In this document: piece after piece, positions 7,761 through 16,815 of the stretch
Layout: the number at the start of each line of letters is the position of its first letter
How positions within the stretch are numbered: the first letter of the stretch is position 1
The notes under the pieces: generated by a model
Seen by the model: only the letters and a program-made list of their open reading frames with translations
Databases searched by the model: none
What the model was told of the DNA's origin: nothing
Made by a program: the position numbers and the translations under genes
Origin: Natronomonas salinimetallica
Lineage (GTDB): Archaea > Halobacteriota > Halobacteria > Halobacteriales > Haloarculaceae
Reading direction: 5' to 3'
Length of the DNA: 35,788 nucleotides
Assembly (NCBI RefSeq): GCF_013839515.1
Contig: NZ_JACDNQ010000015.1
Span: forward strand, 1-35,788

Positions 7761-9875
7761 TTATATTTCTTCCCCATCGAACTCCGCCAGCGCCGCCTCG
7801 ACGTGCGCCGCCCCGATCTCGACCTCGTCGGCACGCTCGGTCGCCGCCTCGGGACCGATCTCGTCGGCCACCTCCCGGATCGCCCGCATCGACGCCTCCC
7901 GGACGATCGACTCGAGTTCCGCACCGGAGAGGCCCTCGGTCCGGTCGGCGACGGCGTCGAGGTCGACGTCCTCGCCGAGGGGCTTGCCGGCGGCGTGGAC
8001 CGCCAAGATTTCGCGTCTGGCCGCCCGGTCGGGGGCCGGGATCTCGACGTGGGATTCGAGCCGTCCGGGGCGGAGCAGCGCGGGGTCGAGCGCCTCGATT
8101 CGGTTCGTCGCCGCGAGGACGACGACGTTGGGGTTTGCGGCCAGCCCGTCGAGTTCGGCGAGCAGCTGTGAGACGACGCGTTCGGTGGATTCGCTTGCGT
8201 CCCCGCGGACGCCCGCCAGCGCGTCGATCTCGTCGAAGAAGACGATCGAGGGGGCGGCCTGCCGGGCGCGGTCGAACACCTCCCGGACGGCCTTCTCCGA
8301 CTCGCCGACGTACTTGTCGAGCAGTTCCGGCCCGGCGACGGAGACGAAGTTCACCTCGCTTTCGCCAGCGAGCGCCCGTGCGAGGAGGGTCTTTCCGGTC
8401 CCCGGTGGCCCGTACAGGAGGATCCCGGAGGGCGGATCGGTGTTCGTCGCCTCGAAGAGTGCGCCATAGGCGAGCGGCCACTCGACGGCCTCGGTGAGCA
8501 CCCGCTTTGGTTCCTCGAGGCCGCCGACGTCCTCGAAGGTGACGTGTGGCGTCTCGGCGACGTACTCGCGCATCGTCGAGGGATCGACGGCGGTGAGCGC
8601 CGCCTCCAGATCCGTCCTCGTGACCGTGAGGTCCTCGCGGTTCTCCCGATCGCGCAGCGCGCGCATGGCGGCCTCCGTCGCCAGCGAATGGACGTCCGCG
8701 CCGACGAAACCGTGAGTTCTGGCGGCGAGTTCGTCGAGATCGACGTCCTCGGAGAGCGGCATCCCGCGGGTGTGGACGTCGAGGATCTCCCGACGGCCGG
8801 ACTCGTCGGGGGCACCGATCTCGATCTCCCGATCGAAGCGCCCGCCGCGCCGGAGGGCGGGATCGATCGCGTCGACGCGGTTCGTCGCGCCGACGACGAT
8901 GACTTGCCCGCGCTCCTCGAGACCGTCCATGAGCGTCAGAAGCTGTGCGACGACCCGGTTTTCCATGTCGGCGTCCTCGTCTCTGGTGCCCGCGATCGAG
9001 TCGATTTCGTCGACGAAGACGACCGCCGGCTGGTTCTCGATCGCCCGGTCGAACGTTTCGCGGAGCCGTTCTTCGCTCTCGCCTTTGTACTTCGAGACGA
9101 TCTCGGGGCCGTCGATCACCTCGAAGTGGGCGTCGACCTCGTTGGCGACCGCCTTCGCGATGAGCGTCTTGCCGGTTCCGGGCGGCCCGTACAGAAGGAC
9201 GCCGGAGGGCGGGTCGATGCCGAGTCTCCGAAACAGGTCCGGCTCCGAGAGGGGGAGTTCGATCATCTCCCGGACCTGTTCGAGTTCCTCGTCGAGGCCG
9301 CCGATGTCCTCGTAGGTGGCGTCGGTGGTCGGCTCCGGCGCGGTGCGTTCCGATTCGGCCGAATGCTGTCGTTTTGCCCCGCCGTCGTCGGTGTCGGCGG
9401 CGGGCCGCTCGCGCACCCGAACGGTCGTGTTGCCGGTGACGCGGACCGTCCCGTCGGGCTCCGTTCGGATGACCGTCGCACGAACGCCCGGCCGTTCTAA
9501 GCGGATCGTTTCGCCGGCCTGTAGCGGCCGGTCCCGGAGGTCGTTCGCGATCGCCTCCAGCAGTTCGTCGTCGGCGTCAGTTGGGATCTCGACGACGACT
9601 CGATCGGCCTCCGCAACCGATACCGGGGCGACGGTGACGGGGTCGCCGACGTTGACGCGCGCGTTAGCGCGGGTCTCGGCGTCGATGCGGACGACCCCGT
9701 CGCCCCCACCCGCGGGCCAGACTTTCGCCACCGTCGGGCGTTCGCCCTCGATGACGACCGTATCGCCGCTCAACACGCTGAGCGCGCGCCGTGCGGACTC
9801 CGGCAGCCGGGCCACACCGCGGCCCGCGTCCCGTTTTTCCGCACCTTTCACCGTTAACGTGACCTGCCGGGACAT
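7761..9875 (-). CDS. CDC48/VCP-type double AAA ATPase
   Basis: 704 residues. Residues 1-155 are an N-terminal substrate or adaptor domain (double-psi barrel plus second lobe), then an acidic linker. D1 has Walker A GPPGTGKT (230-237), Walker B VVFVDE (D289/E290) and arginine fingers in RRGGRFDRE (R342-R349 region). D2 has Walker A at 489-496, Walker B IVFFDE (D548/E549) and [12 protein letters not shown] at ~601-612. In D2 the usual RFDR reads RLES, so one of the two arginine-finger residues is lost. The protein should be an ATP-driven unfoldase feeding the proteasome or remodelling complexes in the cytoplasm. Haloarchaea carry several paralogues; this is one of the shorter kinds. A GATAAAA element ~28 nt upstream suggests a leaderless mRNA. 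Confidence 0.95.
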   Translation of the reverse strand: MSRQVTLTVKGAEKRDAGRGVARLPESARRALSVLSGDTVVIEGERPTVAKVWPAGGGDGVVRIDAETRANARVNVGDPVTVAPVSVAEADRVVVEIPTDADDELLEAIANDLRDRPLQAGETIRLERPGVRATVIRTEPDGTVRVTGNTTVRVRERPAADTDDGGAKRQHSAESERTAPEPTTDATYEDIGGLDEELEQVREMIELPLSEPDLFRRLGIDPPSGVLLYGPPGTGKTLIAKAVANEVDAHFEVIDGPEIVSKYKGESEERLRETFDRAIENQPAVVFVDEIDSIAGTRDEDADMENRVVAQLLTLMDGLEERGQVIVVGATNRVDAIDPALRRGGRFDREIEIGAPDESGRREILDVHTRGMPLSEDVDLDELAARTHGFVGADVHSLATEAAMRALRDRENREDLTVTRTDLEAALTAVDPSTMREYVAETPHVTFEDVGGLEEPKRVLTEAVEWPLAYGALFEATNTDPPSGILLYGPPGTGKTLLARALAGESEVNFVSVAGPELLDKYVGESEKAVREVFDRARQAAPSIVFFDEIDALAGVRGDASESTERVVSQLLAELDGLAANPNVVVLAATNRIEALDPALLRPGRLESHVEIPAPDRAARREILAVHAAGKPLGEDVDLDAVADRTEGLSGAELESIVREASMRAIREVADEIGPEAATERADEVEIGAAHVEAALAEFDGEEI

Positions 9876-9945
9876 ACCCCTACTCGGGCCCGGCGCTGTT
9901 TTATCGTTCCGCCTGCGGGTGGCTACCCCCTGTTTTTTGGGTAAC

Positions 9946-9954
9946 GGTTATACC
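9946..9954 (+). promoter_or_regulatory. TATA element for the small zinc-finger gene
   Basis: GGTTATACC centred 27 nt before ATG 9977, spacing for a leaderless transcript. It is itself a palindrome. Confidence 0.5.
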
Positions 9955-9976
9955 GCGGCATACCCCACTGTCGCGT

Positions 9977-10111
9977 ATGGTCGCGACCACAGAGCGGGAC
10001 GGGACGACGTGGTATGAGTGCGAAAAGTGTGGCCTGCTCTTCGACAGCCGGGAGGACGCGGTCCAACACGAGGAGAACTGCGACGCCGAGGAGCCGAATT
10101 ATATACAGTGA
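9977..10111 (+). CDS. 44-residue zinc-finger protein (DUF7128-like)
   Basis: MVATTERDGTTWYECEKCGL... ending EEPNYIQ. It has a CxxC pair (CEKC) and H-x4-C (HEENC), giving one Zn site. This strongly resembles a widely conserved tiny haloarchaeal family (DUF7128 from memory). It is divergent from the CDC48-type gene and convergent with the crotonase gene, whose stop lies 6 nt beyond. Its function is unknown; such mini zinc-finger proteins may bind nucleic acid or partner proteins. Confidence 0.85.
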   Translation: MVATTERDGTTWYECEKCGLLFDSREDAVQHEENCDAEEPNYIQ

Positions 10112-10117
10112 CCGCCG

Positions 10118-10912
10118 TTACTCCCCGGTGAACTCGGGGTCGCGGTCCGAGTTGAACGCCGCCACGGCCTCTTCGTGGTCGTCCGTCTGCGCACAGATAC
10201 GCTGGGCCCGTGTCGCGTGCTCGAAGGCGGTCTCGAGGTCGACGTCGGCGCTCTCGTTGATCAGCGTCTTGCTCAATCCGAGTGCGACCGGTGGCTGCGT
10301 GGTGAGTTCGGCGGCGACGGATTCGGCGGTCTCGAGTAGTTCCTCGCTCGGAACGCACTCGCGGGCGAGGTCCCATTCGACGATCTCCTCGCCTTCGAGG
10401 TGTCGGCCGGTGAATATCAGCTCCTTTGCGCGTGCCTCCCCGATGAGTCTGGAAAGGAGGTACGCGCCGCCGTCACCGGGGACGAACCCGACGTCGATGA
10501 ACGTCTCGCCGATCGCGGCGGTCTCGCTTACGATGCGGACGTCACACGCCAGGGCCGTATCACACCCGGCACCCAAGGCGTATCCGTCGATAGCGCCGAT
10601 GACCGGCGTCTCGATGGTCCGAAGCGTCCGGACGACGTCCTGAAACAGCCCCAGGCCGGCCTCGTACTCGGCGAACCCCATCTCCGGGGTCACGGGCATG
10701 TCCTCAAGATCGATGCCGCTACAGAACGCCCGATCACCGGCACCGGTCAGGACGATCGCTCGGATCTCGTCGTCCGAATCGAGCGCTTCGAGGCGTTCGA
10801 CGAGCGTTCGGAGCAGCGTCTCGTCGTAGGCGTTCATCGTCTCCGGTCGGTCGAGCGTCACTCGTGCGACGTGATCTCGGGGGTATGCGGTTTGAACTGG
10901 TGTCTCGCTCAT
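10118..10912 (-). CDS. enoyl-CoA hydratase/isomerase family protein
   Basis: 264 residues, full-length crotonase fold. CoA/oxyanion-hole segments are RAFCSGIDLEDM (62-72) and GYALGAGCDTALACDVRI (110-127). The active-site loop reads ETFIDVGFVPGDGGAYLLSRLIG, with Asp where many hydratases have Ala or Gly in PGxGG. The substrate (fatty acyl-, branched or aromatic CoA) cannot be told from sequence. It acts in the cytoplasm on acyl-CoA. It follows the DUF7508-like gene by 71 nt on the same strand and may be co-transcribed. Confidence 0.88.
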   Translation of the reverse strand: MSETPVQTAYPRDHVARVTLDRPETMNAYDETLLRTLVERLEALDSDDEIRAIVLTGAGDRAFCSGIDLEDMPVTPEMGFAEYEAGLGLFQDVVRTLRTIETPVIGAIDGYALGAGCDTALACDVRIVSETAAIGETFIDVGFVPGDGGAYLLSRLIGEARAKELIFTGRHLEGEEIVEWDLARECVPSEELLETAESVAAELTTQPPVALGLSKTLINESADVDLETAFEHATRAQRICAQTDDHEEAVAAFNSDRDPEFTGE

Positions 10913-10983
10913 GGGTCGACTCCGTCAGCGGGAGGCTGCGTCCCGAGCACTAATGTATCCCCACCCTCCCGACACACGGGGCG

Positions 10984-11235
10984 TTATCGCGAAGCCAGGC
11001 GGTCGCGATGCTCCTCGACCAGCCGTTCGGCCTCGGTGCGGTTCTGGGTGGTCTTCCAGCGGACCTGCTCTCCGTCGCCGTAGGCGAGCGCCTCCTTGAG
11101 TTCGCTCCGCAGCGGGCCGTGTTCGACTGCGACGACGGACCCGTCGGCGACGCCCAGTTCGTAGATCCCGTAGCGGTCCGGTACCGAATCGATCGTCGCC
11201 CGTTCCAGCGGTTTCCAGCCCTTCTCGAGCGGCAT
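10984..11235 (-). CDS. DUF7508-like haloarchaeal protein
   Basis: 83 residues beginning MPLEKGWKPLERATIDSVPDRYGIYELG. This resembles a small conserved haloarchaeal family (DUF7508 from memory) whose YGIYEL core recalls GIY-YIG-type folds but lacks an evident catalytic set. The ATG overlaps the stop of the upstream gene by one base (ATGA), so the two are translationally coupled. Function unknown. Confidence 0.75.
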   Translation of the reverse strand: MPLEKGWKPLERATIDSVPDRYGIYELGVADGSVVAVEHGPLRSELKEALAYGDGEQVRWKTTQNRTEAERLVEEHRDRLASR

Positions 11236-11735
11236 CAGGTATCGTTTTCGTCCGTGGCACGTTCGTGTTCGCCCGCGTTGTCCGCCCCGCTCGCGCCGTC
11301 GTCGGCTTCGGCGACGAGTTCGTAGGAGGCCTCCCCCGTCTCGTCCTCCGCGAAGACGAACACCCGGCCGCGGGCGACGTCGGGATCGGCGGACACCGCG
11401 ATCCGATAGCCTCGGTTTTCGACGTCGACGCCCGGAAACAGCGACGCCTCCTCGCCACGCCCCAAGACGACCCGACCGACGCCGGTCGACTCGAGGATCC
11501 CGTCGTCGGTGGTCCGATCGTTGACGTACACCATGACGCCCTCGGTCTCGTCTGGCGACGTAACGAGGACGTGGGCGTCACGGCCCGGAGGGCAGACGAC
11601 GCTTGCTTCTTTTTTTCGAGGAATGCCGTGATAGAAGACGGATCGACCGTCGAGGTACTCCACCTCGACGCCGTCGGGATCGAGGGAGACGTGAAGGGTA
11701 TCGGGCGCGATGTCGCTTCGCTCGGTCTCGGTCAT
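11235..11735 (-). CDS. DUF5796-like haloarchaeal protein
   Basis: 166 residues. The core DTLHVSLDPDGVEVEYLDGRSVFYHGIP, then VYVNDRTTDDGILESTGVGRVVLG and RVFVFAEDETGEASYELV, matches a conserved haloarchaeal family (DUF5796 from memory). Soluble, beta-rich and acidic, with a disordered acidic C-terminus. It ends in the ATGA overlap with the DUF7508-like gene and begins 62 nt after the decarboxylase gene. Function unknown. Confidence 0.75.
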   Translation of the reverse strand: MTETERSDIAPDTLHVSLDPDGVEVEYLDGRSVFYHGIPRKKEASVVCPPGRDAHVLVTSPDETEGVMVYVNDRTTDDGILESTGVGRVVLGRGEEASLFPGVDVENRGYRIAVSADPDVARGRVFVFAEDETGEASYELVAEADDGASGADNAGEHERATDENDT

Positions 11736-11797
11736 CGCGTCTGCGTTCGGGAGGCATCGACAAAAGGAGGGCGGTTCAAACGCTCCGCGAGCGGCCG

Positions 11798-12436
11798 TCA
11801 GGTACTGTTCCGTGCTGCGATCACCGTCTCGCCGGCCCGGACGCGTTGGCCCTCTCTTACCCGGACGTCTTCGCGGTCATAGGCGGGCGAAAGGAGCACG
11901 TCGGCACGGGAGCCGAACGAGATGTGACCGATCCGATCGCCACGTGCGAGCGTCTCGCCGCCCTCGACGTAGGGGTGAATCCGTCGGGCGACCGCGCCGG
12001 CGATGAGCGTCACCTCGTGATCCCCGGCGTCGATACGGACGCGCTCGTTCCGCTCGGACTCCTTGCTGAAGGCGGGGAGGTGGCGACCGGGGGTGTGTTC
12101 GACCGCCCCGACAGTACCGTCCGCGGGTGCGCGGTTGACGTGGACGTCGGTGACGTTCATGAATACCGCGACGCGAACGCGCTCGCCCTCCCGGCGGACG
12201 ACGGACACCCGGCCGTCGGCGGGGGCGACGACGCCCGACGGCGGTGGCGACCGCCTCGGGTCGCGGTGAAACCAAAGCGTCACTGCGGTGGCGAAAAGAC
12301 AGACGGCAGCGAGCGGCGGACTCAAAACCGCGAGCGGTACGGCGGCGAAAAGCGGGACACGGGCGAGCCGCCACGCGCCCGGAGCGACAGTCGGTAGCGG
12401 AACGGGATCGGTGAGCGAGGGTGACACGATCGACAT
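11798..12436 (-). CDS. asd: phosphatidylserine decarboxylase-type enzyme, archaeal short form
   Basis: 212 residues from ATG 12436. An N-terminal hydrophobic stretch (~25-56) is followed by WFHRDP, APADGRV, FMNVTDVHVNRAP and SKESERNERV, typical of the short PSD-A class. The self-processing site is HISFGSRADV: cleavage between G175 and S176 should leave a pyruvoyl group on the small alpha chain. In archaea the likely reaction is archaetidylserine to archaetidylethanolamine plus CO2 at the membrane. It lies 29 nt after a DUF309 gene. Start choice avoids an upstream out-of-family extension. Confidence 0.9.
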   Translation of the reverse strand: MSIVSPSLTDPVPLPTVAPGAWRLARVPLFAAVPLAVLSPPLAAVCLFATAVTLWFHRDPRRSPPPSGVVAPADGRVSVVRREGERVRVAVFMNVTDVHVNRAPADGTVGAVEHTPGRHLPAFSKESERNERVRIDAGDHEVTLIAGAVARRIHPYVEGGETLARGDRIGHISFGSRADVLLSPAYDREDVRVREGQRVRAGETVIAARNST

Positions 12437-12465
12437 CTCCGGGGCGGGCGGCAAGGTCGTTGTGG

Positions 12466-12975
12466 TTACTCCAGCCGGGCGGCGTACTGGCGGTCGACCT
12501 CTCGGACCGTCGGCCGCGATCCGTCCATCCTGATCGTCCAGTCGTCGAGAACCGTGGGATCGTTTCGGGCGTTCGTAAGCCGGGTTCGCACGTCCAGCAA
12601 GTCGACGCCGTAGAAATCCCGCGGGATGCCGTAGAGATACTGCAACGCCGTCCCAAACAGCGAACGCATACCGTCGTCGTTCCCGAAGTCGACGTGTTTG
12701 TACGCGCCCGCCGCGACCTGTACCATCCCGTGAGCGAAGGCGCTTTCGGTGGTCCCGCTCCCGTAGTTGTACCACTCGGCCTCGAAACAATCGTGGGATT
12801 CGTGATACGCCCCGCCGTTGTAGAGACGGATACCGTGAACCACCGCCCGCCGAAGAGTCGCATGTTCCCACACCGCACGATTCGGGTCCCAGCCGGTCGG
12901 CTCACCAGCGGCGGGCGGTTCGACCGTCTCGTCGCGTGTGTGGTCGTCCACACGCCGTCTATCGGCCGCTCGCAC
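12466..12975 (-). CDS. DUF309 domain protein
   Basis: 169 residues. The helical DUF309 core is [22 protein letters not shown]...[15 protein letters not shown], containing the conserved His/Glu set (HESHDCFE). The C-terminal part ([23 protein letters not shown]) fits the haloarchaeal subtype. The role of DUF309 is not established. It heads a minus-strand run with the decarboxylase gene and is divergent from the Lrp-type regulator. The exact start is uncertain because the first ~35 residues are weakly conserved. Confidence 0.8.
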   Translation of the reverse strand: MRAADRRRVDDHTRDETVEPPAAGEPTGWDPNRAVWEHATLRRAVVHGIRLYNGGAYHESHDCFEAEWYNYGSGTTESAFAHGMVQVAAGAYKHVDFGNDDGMRSLFGTALQYLYGIPRDFYGVDLLDVRTRLTNARNDPTVLDDWTIRMDGSRPTVREVDRQYAARLE

Positions 12976-13111
12976 CTAACGACGTCGGAGGGGGAAACAG
13001 ACGGGGATGACACGGAAAGAAGACGAGGCGTCGGCGGTCGGGTGATGGATCCGACCGCATCCGCCGGGCGGCGATGACCCGACCGTTCCGGGGCGGAACA
13101 CACGTCAGCCC

Positions 13112-13119
13112 TTTTATTA
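13112..13119 (+). promoter_or_regulatory. TATA element for the Lrp/TRASH regulator
   Basis: TTTTATTA centred ~25 nt before ATG 13140; suits a leaderless transcript. Confidence 0.5.
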
Positions 13120-13139
13120 TGGCGGCGTAACCGCCTCTC

Positions 13140-13751
13140 ATGCGCGAACTCGATGAGACCGACCGGGAACTCCTCCGGTTGTTGCTCGAGGACGGCCGGG
13201 CCGCATACACCGAACTCGCCGACGTCGTCGGGCTCTCGCCGCCGGCAGTGAGCGATCGGATCGACCGACTCCGCGAGTTGGGCGTGATCGAGCGCTTCAC
13301 GATCAACGTCGACCGGTCGCGTCTCCACAACGGGGACCGGATCGCGGTGACGCTCGGGGTGACACCCGGCGAGACGGCGACCGTCCGGGAGGCGCTGACC
13401 GACGTAACGGGCATCGAGTACGTATTCGTGACCGCCGACAGCCGGCTGTTCGTCGTCGGGACGTTTGCCGGGGGCGACGTCGAATCGGCACTGGCTCCGG
13501 CCTTCGAGACGGACGTCGTCGAGGGTATCACCGTCTCGCCGCTCACCGGGTCCGACTGGCATCCGGCACTCGGCGACGCGACGTTGGGACTGGAGTGCGT
13601 CGAGTGCGGCAACCGCGTCACCGCCGAGGGCGTCAGTGCGACTATCGACGGCGAGCGCTACGAGTTCTGTTGTGATTCCTGTCGGGGACGGTTCGAGGAC
13701 CGCTACGAGGAACTCAGCGAGGACGTTCGGGACGGATCGACACGGGTGTGA
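13140..13751 (+). CDS. Lrp/AsnC-type regulator with TRASH metal domain
   Basis: 203 residues. An AsnC-type HTH at 3-50 (DETDRELLRLLLEDGRAAYTELADVVGLSPPAVSDRI) and a degenerate RAM-like region ~60-135 precede a TRASH domain (CVECGN...YEFCCDSCRGRFEDRY). Its cysteines are C153, C156, C177, C178 and C181. This is the architecture of archaeal metal-sensing regulators such as CopR-type proteins, which control copper efflux. No copper ATPase or chaperone gene is adjacent, so the target is elsewhere or the metal differs. Confidence 0.85.
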   Translation: MRELDETDRELLRLLLEDGRAAYTELADVVGLSPPAVSDRIDRLRELGVIERFTINVDRSRLHNGDRIAVTLGVTPGETATVREALTDVTGIEYVFVTADSRLFVVGTFAGGDVESALAPAFETDVVEGITVSPLTGSDWHPALGDATLGLECVECGNRVTAEGVSATIDGERYEFCCDSCRGRFEDRYEELSEDVRDGSTRV

Positions 13752-13853
13752 TCGGTCGGCCGGCCTCCGCTGATAGCCGGATAGACGACACGTATTCTCC
13801 CGTTCCCGTTTCGTGACTCCGCTTCGAAACACGCTACGGTTTTGAAATCGAAG

Positions 13854-15023
13854 AGGGTGTCATAGAAGACTTCCCATACCCAACACCGATCGCTCAAAAC
13901 TCCTGGTTTCAACTGATGCTCTGCCCCCTCCGGTCACCGGAAATACTGAATGGCAACCCCGATACCGACCAACACCGGTGCCGCCACTGAGGTCACACCG
14001 ATCACAAAAGCGGCGATTGTTTTGACACCGACTACCGCGGCGACGGGCCCCGTGAGGACCGCCGCGACGGCGACCCCGAGCGCGTACCGCGCACGGTAGG
14101 TGAGGCCAGCGCCTACGAGCAGCCCGGCGGCGGCAACCAACGAGAGACCGGCAGCGTGCCACACCAGAGACCCGGCCGTGACGCTGGCTGTCGTCACCCC
14201 GCCGACCACCACTCCAGTACCGGCGGCGATGAGCGGCAAACGGGTATCGGAACGGGTACGACCAGCGATGCCGACGCCGGTGACGGTCAGTGCGAGCAGG
14301 ATGAGGCTGGCGACGGCGACCCCGACCTGCGGGACGAGGTCGTTCTTGTAGGTCCCCACGGCGTATTGCTCGCCACCTTTCTCGACCACGTAGCGGTTTT
14401 GACCGGCGGTGTAGTCGAAGTCCGCAGGGCAAGCATCTCCAGTAACTGTGATGCTGCCGTCCTCCGTCCGGGCGCGATCGAACACCGCCTTTCCCTGCGA
14501 GGACAGCTCTGAGTACTGGAGTACGATGCTGTAATCAAGGGACCCGTCCTCGGCGGCGGGGTTGACACTTGTGCTACACTCACGGGGCTCCTGATACGCT
14601 GTCACACCGGCGGCGAGGCCGATGAAAACGACACCGACGACTATCGCGAGGAGGGCGTTGCGGGCGACATCCATATCGATGCTATCCCCCCAGGCTGGAT
14701 TAGAGTTGCCATCGGCGGCGATTCGAGAGCGGTGGACGTCGTCTGTCTGGTCGCTTTGGGAGGTATTCTCCTCAATATTCAGACGAAATGTCGAACAAGA
14801 GGACGAAGAGAGCGACGGCTTCGTTCCATCACCACTTGACTTGTCGGTACGGTACTCACACGGAGGTTCTGACCACGAGATCGACCGAGAACGAACCAAG
14901 ATAGAGGAACAAGCACGGGAAGTGGAAGAGAAGCAACGCGAACAATAAGCAAGGGCATTCTATCGGCTGATTCGGCTGTAAAATCACGAAATAAATATCG
15001 TGCCAACTCTTCTATGACACCCT
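13854..15023. mobile_element. 1170-bp TIR-bounded unit without transposase
   Basis: Left end AGGGTGTCATAGAAGA (13854-13869) and right end TCTTCTATGACACCCT (15008-15023) are perfect 16-bp inverted repeats, continuing to 18/19. Flanks are ATCGAAG (13847-13853) and G+ATCGAAG (15024-15031), a 7-bp direct repeat or an 8-bp one with one mismatch. The only plausible gene inside is the membrane protein at 13934-14674. This layout fits a mobile insertion cassette moved in trans. 8-bp duplications occur in IS1595 and some other families; the parent IS is not identified. Confidence 0.7.
13934..14674 (-). CDS. membrane protein with extracytoplasmic domain, passenger of the TIR unit
   Basis: 246 residues from ATG 14674, with a purine-rich GGGGGGA ~8 nt upstream. 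The frame is open further, to 14899, but that extension is low-complexity and Ser-rich. TM1 is at residues ~5-25. An extracytoplasmic domain of ~100 residues follows (SIVLQYSELSSQGKAVFDRARTEDGSITV...RYVVEKGGEQYAVGTY), with two Cys (RECST, DACPA) that could pair. Five to six hydrophobic helices come after. It is similar in style to haloarchaeal proteins carrying a YxxLS...F domain (DUF7979-like, from memory), also seen at 18964-19389. Function unknown. It is the only gene within the inverted-repeat unit. Confidence 0.7.
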   Translation of the reverse strand: MDVARNALLAIVVGVVFIGLAAGVTAYQEPRECSTSVNPAAEDGSLDYSIVLQYSELSSQGKAVFDRARTEDGSITVTGDACPADFDYTAGQNRYVVEKGGEQYAVGTYKNDLVPQVGVAVASLILLALTVTGVGIAGRTRSDTRLPLIAAGTGVVVGGVTTASVTAGSLVWHAAGLSLVAAAGLLVGAGLTYRARYALGVAVAAVLTGPVAAVVGVKTIAAFVIGVTSVAAPVLVGIGVAIQYFR

Positions 15024-15135
15024 GATCGAAGCCTATCGCCGACGTACGCGACCTATTCAAAGGGCAAACCGGACACCCGCCCCCGAAAATACGTATGGCC
15101 GGCAGTATTAGGAACGTGGACCCGGTAGGGTGAGC

Positions 15136-15987
15136 ATGTTCGACCGTATTCTCTTCGCGACGGACGGGAGAGAGGGAGCAAACACGGTGTTCGAGCACGT
15201 ACTGGACATCGCGGAGCAGCACGACGCCTCGGTTCACGTATTGAACGTTGCTGATACGACGCACGATAGTGTCACGCGGATCCAGGGTGAGGTGATCGAC
15301 GTGCTCGAGCGTGAGGGTGAGGACATCGTCGACGAACTCGCGGCCCGCGCCACAAACCGACGCGTCTCGGTCGTGACGGACGTCGTCCAGGGTGGTGTTC
15401 CGGAGACCATTGTGGCGTATGCCGGTGAGTACGATATCGATCTCATCGCCATGCCGGTCGGTGGCAACCGGCCGCTTCTCGGGAGCACGACCGAGCGAGT
15501 TATTCGACGAGCAGCCGTCCCGGTGCTCACGCTCCGTCCGGACGACCGAGTCGTTCGCTATCCATATCAGGACGTCGTCGTCCCGACTGACGGCAGTGAC
15601 TGTGCGGAGCTGGCGTTGGAGCTGGCGGTAGATATCACACGAGCGACAGGGGCGACACTCCACGTACTCTCCGTTGTGGACGTGGCTGGTCTCGGTATAG
15701 CCGCCACTCCCGAACGTCAGGCAACACTCGAAAACGAGGCCGAAGCGATAGTTGCGGAGGCAACGGACGGTATCAACGAGGACGCGATCGAGTCGATCGA
15801 GGAAGCGATCAACGTAGGGACGTCCGTCAGTGGGGCGATTCAAGCCTACGGTGAGGACCACGGGGCCGACCTCATCGTAATGGGTACTCACGGGCGAACG
15901 GGGATCGCCGGATATCTGCTCGGCAGCGTCACGGAAACAGTCGTTCGGTCCGCCGCTTGTCCAGTGTTGACGGTCCCCTCACGCTGA
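15136..15987 (+). CDS. tandem universal stress protein (UspA family)
   Basis: 283 residues with two UspA domains, ~1-138 and ~145-283. Each starts with the usual strand (MFDRILFATDG, YQDVVVPTDGS). The second has a complete ATP-binding motif GTHGRTGIAGYLLGS (G-x2-G-x9-G-S). The first has a reduced version (GGNRPLLGS), so nucleotide binding is likely in one half only. Cytoplasmic stress-related protein. The ATG at 15136 is preferred over the GTG at 15130 because GGTGA, complementary to the 16S tail, lies just before it and overlaps that GTG. Confidence 0.93.
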   Translation: MFDRILFATDGREGANTVFEHVLDIAEQHDASVHVLNVADTTHDSVTRIQGEVIDVLEREGEDIVDELAARATNRRVSVVTDVVQGGVPETIVAYAGEYDIDLIAMPVGGNRPLLGSTTERVIRRAAVPVLTLRPDDRVVRYPYQDVVVPTDGSDCAELALELAVDITRATGATLHVLSVVDVAGLGIAATPERQATLENEAEAIVAEATDGINEDAIESIEEAINVGTSVSGAIQAYGEDHGADLIVMGTHGRTGIAGYLLGSVTETVVRSAACPVLTVPSR

Positions 15988-16060
15988 GGAACGACGCTCT
16001 CTCCTCGATTCCACACGAAGGCGAACGATCGTTTTCGGGACACGCGGTACGGAATTGTGT

Positions 16061-16083
16061 CCGGCAGTACCTGACACTGCCGG
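16061..16083 (+). terminator. possible stem-loop after uspA-type gene
   Basis: Perfect 8-bp inverted repeat CCGGCAGT/ACTGCCGG with a 7-nt loop, ~75 nt after the stop. The CCGGCAGT half recurs at ~16170 beside a GGACGTACGTCC palindrome, and at ~15104 upstream of the gene, so it may be a protein site instead. Confidence 0.3.
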
Positions 16084-16225
16084 ACGTACCGACTTGAATC
16101 GCGGGGCAGCCGACACGCGCGTTCGATCGGCGGTTCGGACACGTACCGAGTCGGATGTTCGCGGACGTACGTCCGGCAGTATGACTCATCGCGGAATGGT
16201 ACCGTGACAGACCTCATCCGGGCCA

Positions 16226-16639
16226 TCACGTGGCAATGAGAACAACCGCAACCGCGCCGAACGCGATACCGAGGGCCTTCCTCGCCGTGACTCCCTCCCC
16301 CAATACGACGATGCCGAGGAGTGCTCCGCCGACGAGAAACATCCCGAAGATCGGAACGACGACGCTGACGGGGCCGGTCGAGAGCGCGCGGAAATACCCG
16401 ACGACGGCACCGGCGAGACAGGTCCCTGCTGCGAGTGCGAACCCAACGGGCCGACTCGCCGCCGATGGGACCGACCACTCGCCGAATAGAGCCGCCACGG
16501 CCGTCGCTCCCACGGCCAGGGTGCCGACCGCAATCGGCATGACGGTAAACGTAGGTAGGCTCCGCAGCGCGATCTTCATAAACAGAAATGCGAACGAATA
16601 ACAAGCCATCGCCAGCAACGCCCATACCACGTGGTTCAC
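16226..16639 (-). CDS. EamA/DMT-superfamily half-size transporter
   Basis: 137 residues from GTG 16639, preceded by GGAGGGGG. The longer reading from 16705 adds a Gly/Ser/Thr-rich non-membrane leader and is less likely. It has about four to five TM helices (WALLAMACYSFAFLFMKIALRS, VMPIAVGTLAVGATAVAALF, VGFALAAGTCLAGAVVGYFRAL, GPVSVVVPIFGMFLVGGALLGIVVL, ALGIAFGAVAVVLIA). This is one EamA repeat, so the active form should be a dimer. Substrate unknown; relatives move metabolites or small cations. Confidence 0.85.
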   Translation of the reverse strand: MNHVVWALLAMACYSFAFLFMKIALRSLPTFTVMPIAVGTLAVGATAVAALFGEWSVPSAASRPVGFALAAGTCLAGAVVGYFRALSTGPVSVVVPIFGMFLVGGALLGIVVLGEGVTARKALGIAFGAVAVVLIAT

Positions 16640-16748
16640 AGAGCCACCCCCTCCGGTTCGAGAACGGGTAGCCGGTCCCGTCGGTGAACCATCTGTCCAC
16701 GTCAATTATCTCGGGGACGAAAAAACCATCCATCGGATCGGGGAGTCC

Positions 16749-16815
16749 TATAGCGAACATCGATCGCACTGCCGCCGTGCGATCGAGTGTGTATCGTCTT
16801 CCGATCTCTTATATA
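16749..16815 (+). repeat. 84-bp foldback element, shortened copy 2
   Basis: Begins TATAGCGAACATCG and keeps the full central hairpin and right arm. It lacks ~15 bp of the left arm (the region reading GCAACTATGTACACAT elsewhere), and its right end is altered to CTCTTATATA. Confidence 0.8.

Noticed and set aside
8544-9500. Long plus-strand frame opposite the CDC48-type gene
   Set aside because: Typical antisense frame of a GC-rich gene; no conserved domain, while the minus strand encodes complete AAA motifs.
13140-13751. Standard amino-acid-responsive Lrp regulator
   Set aside because: The C-terminal cysteine-rich TRASH domain points to metal sensing instead.
14622-14948. Plus-strand frame ending ERTKIEEQAREVEEKQREQ
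   Set aside because: It is antisense to the membrane-protein gene for much of its length and lacks a start signal. The coiled-coil-like tail may be chance.
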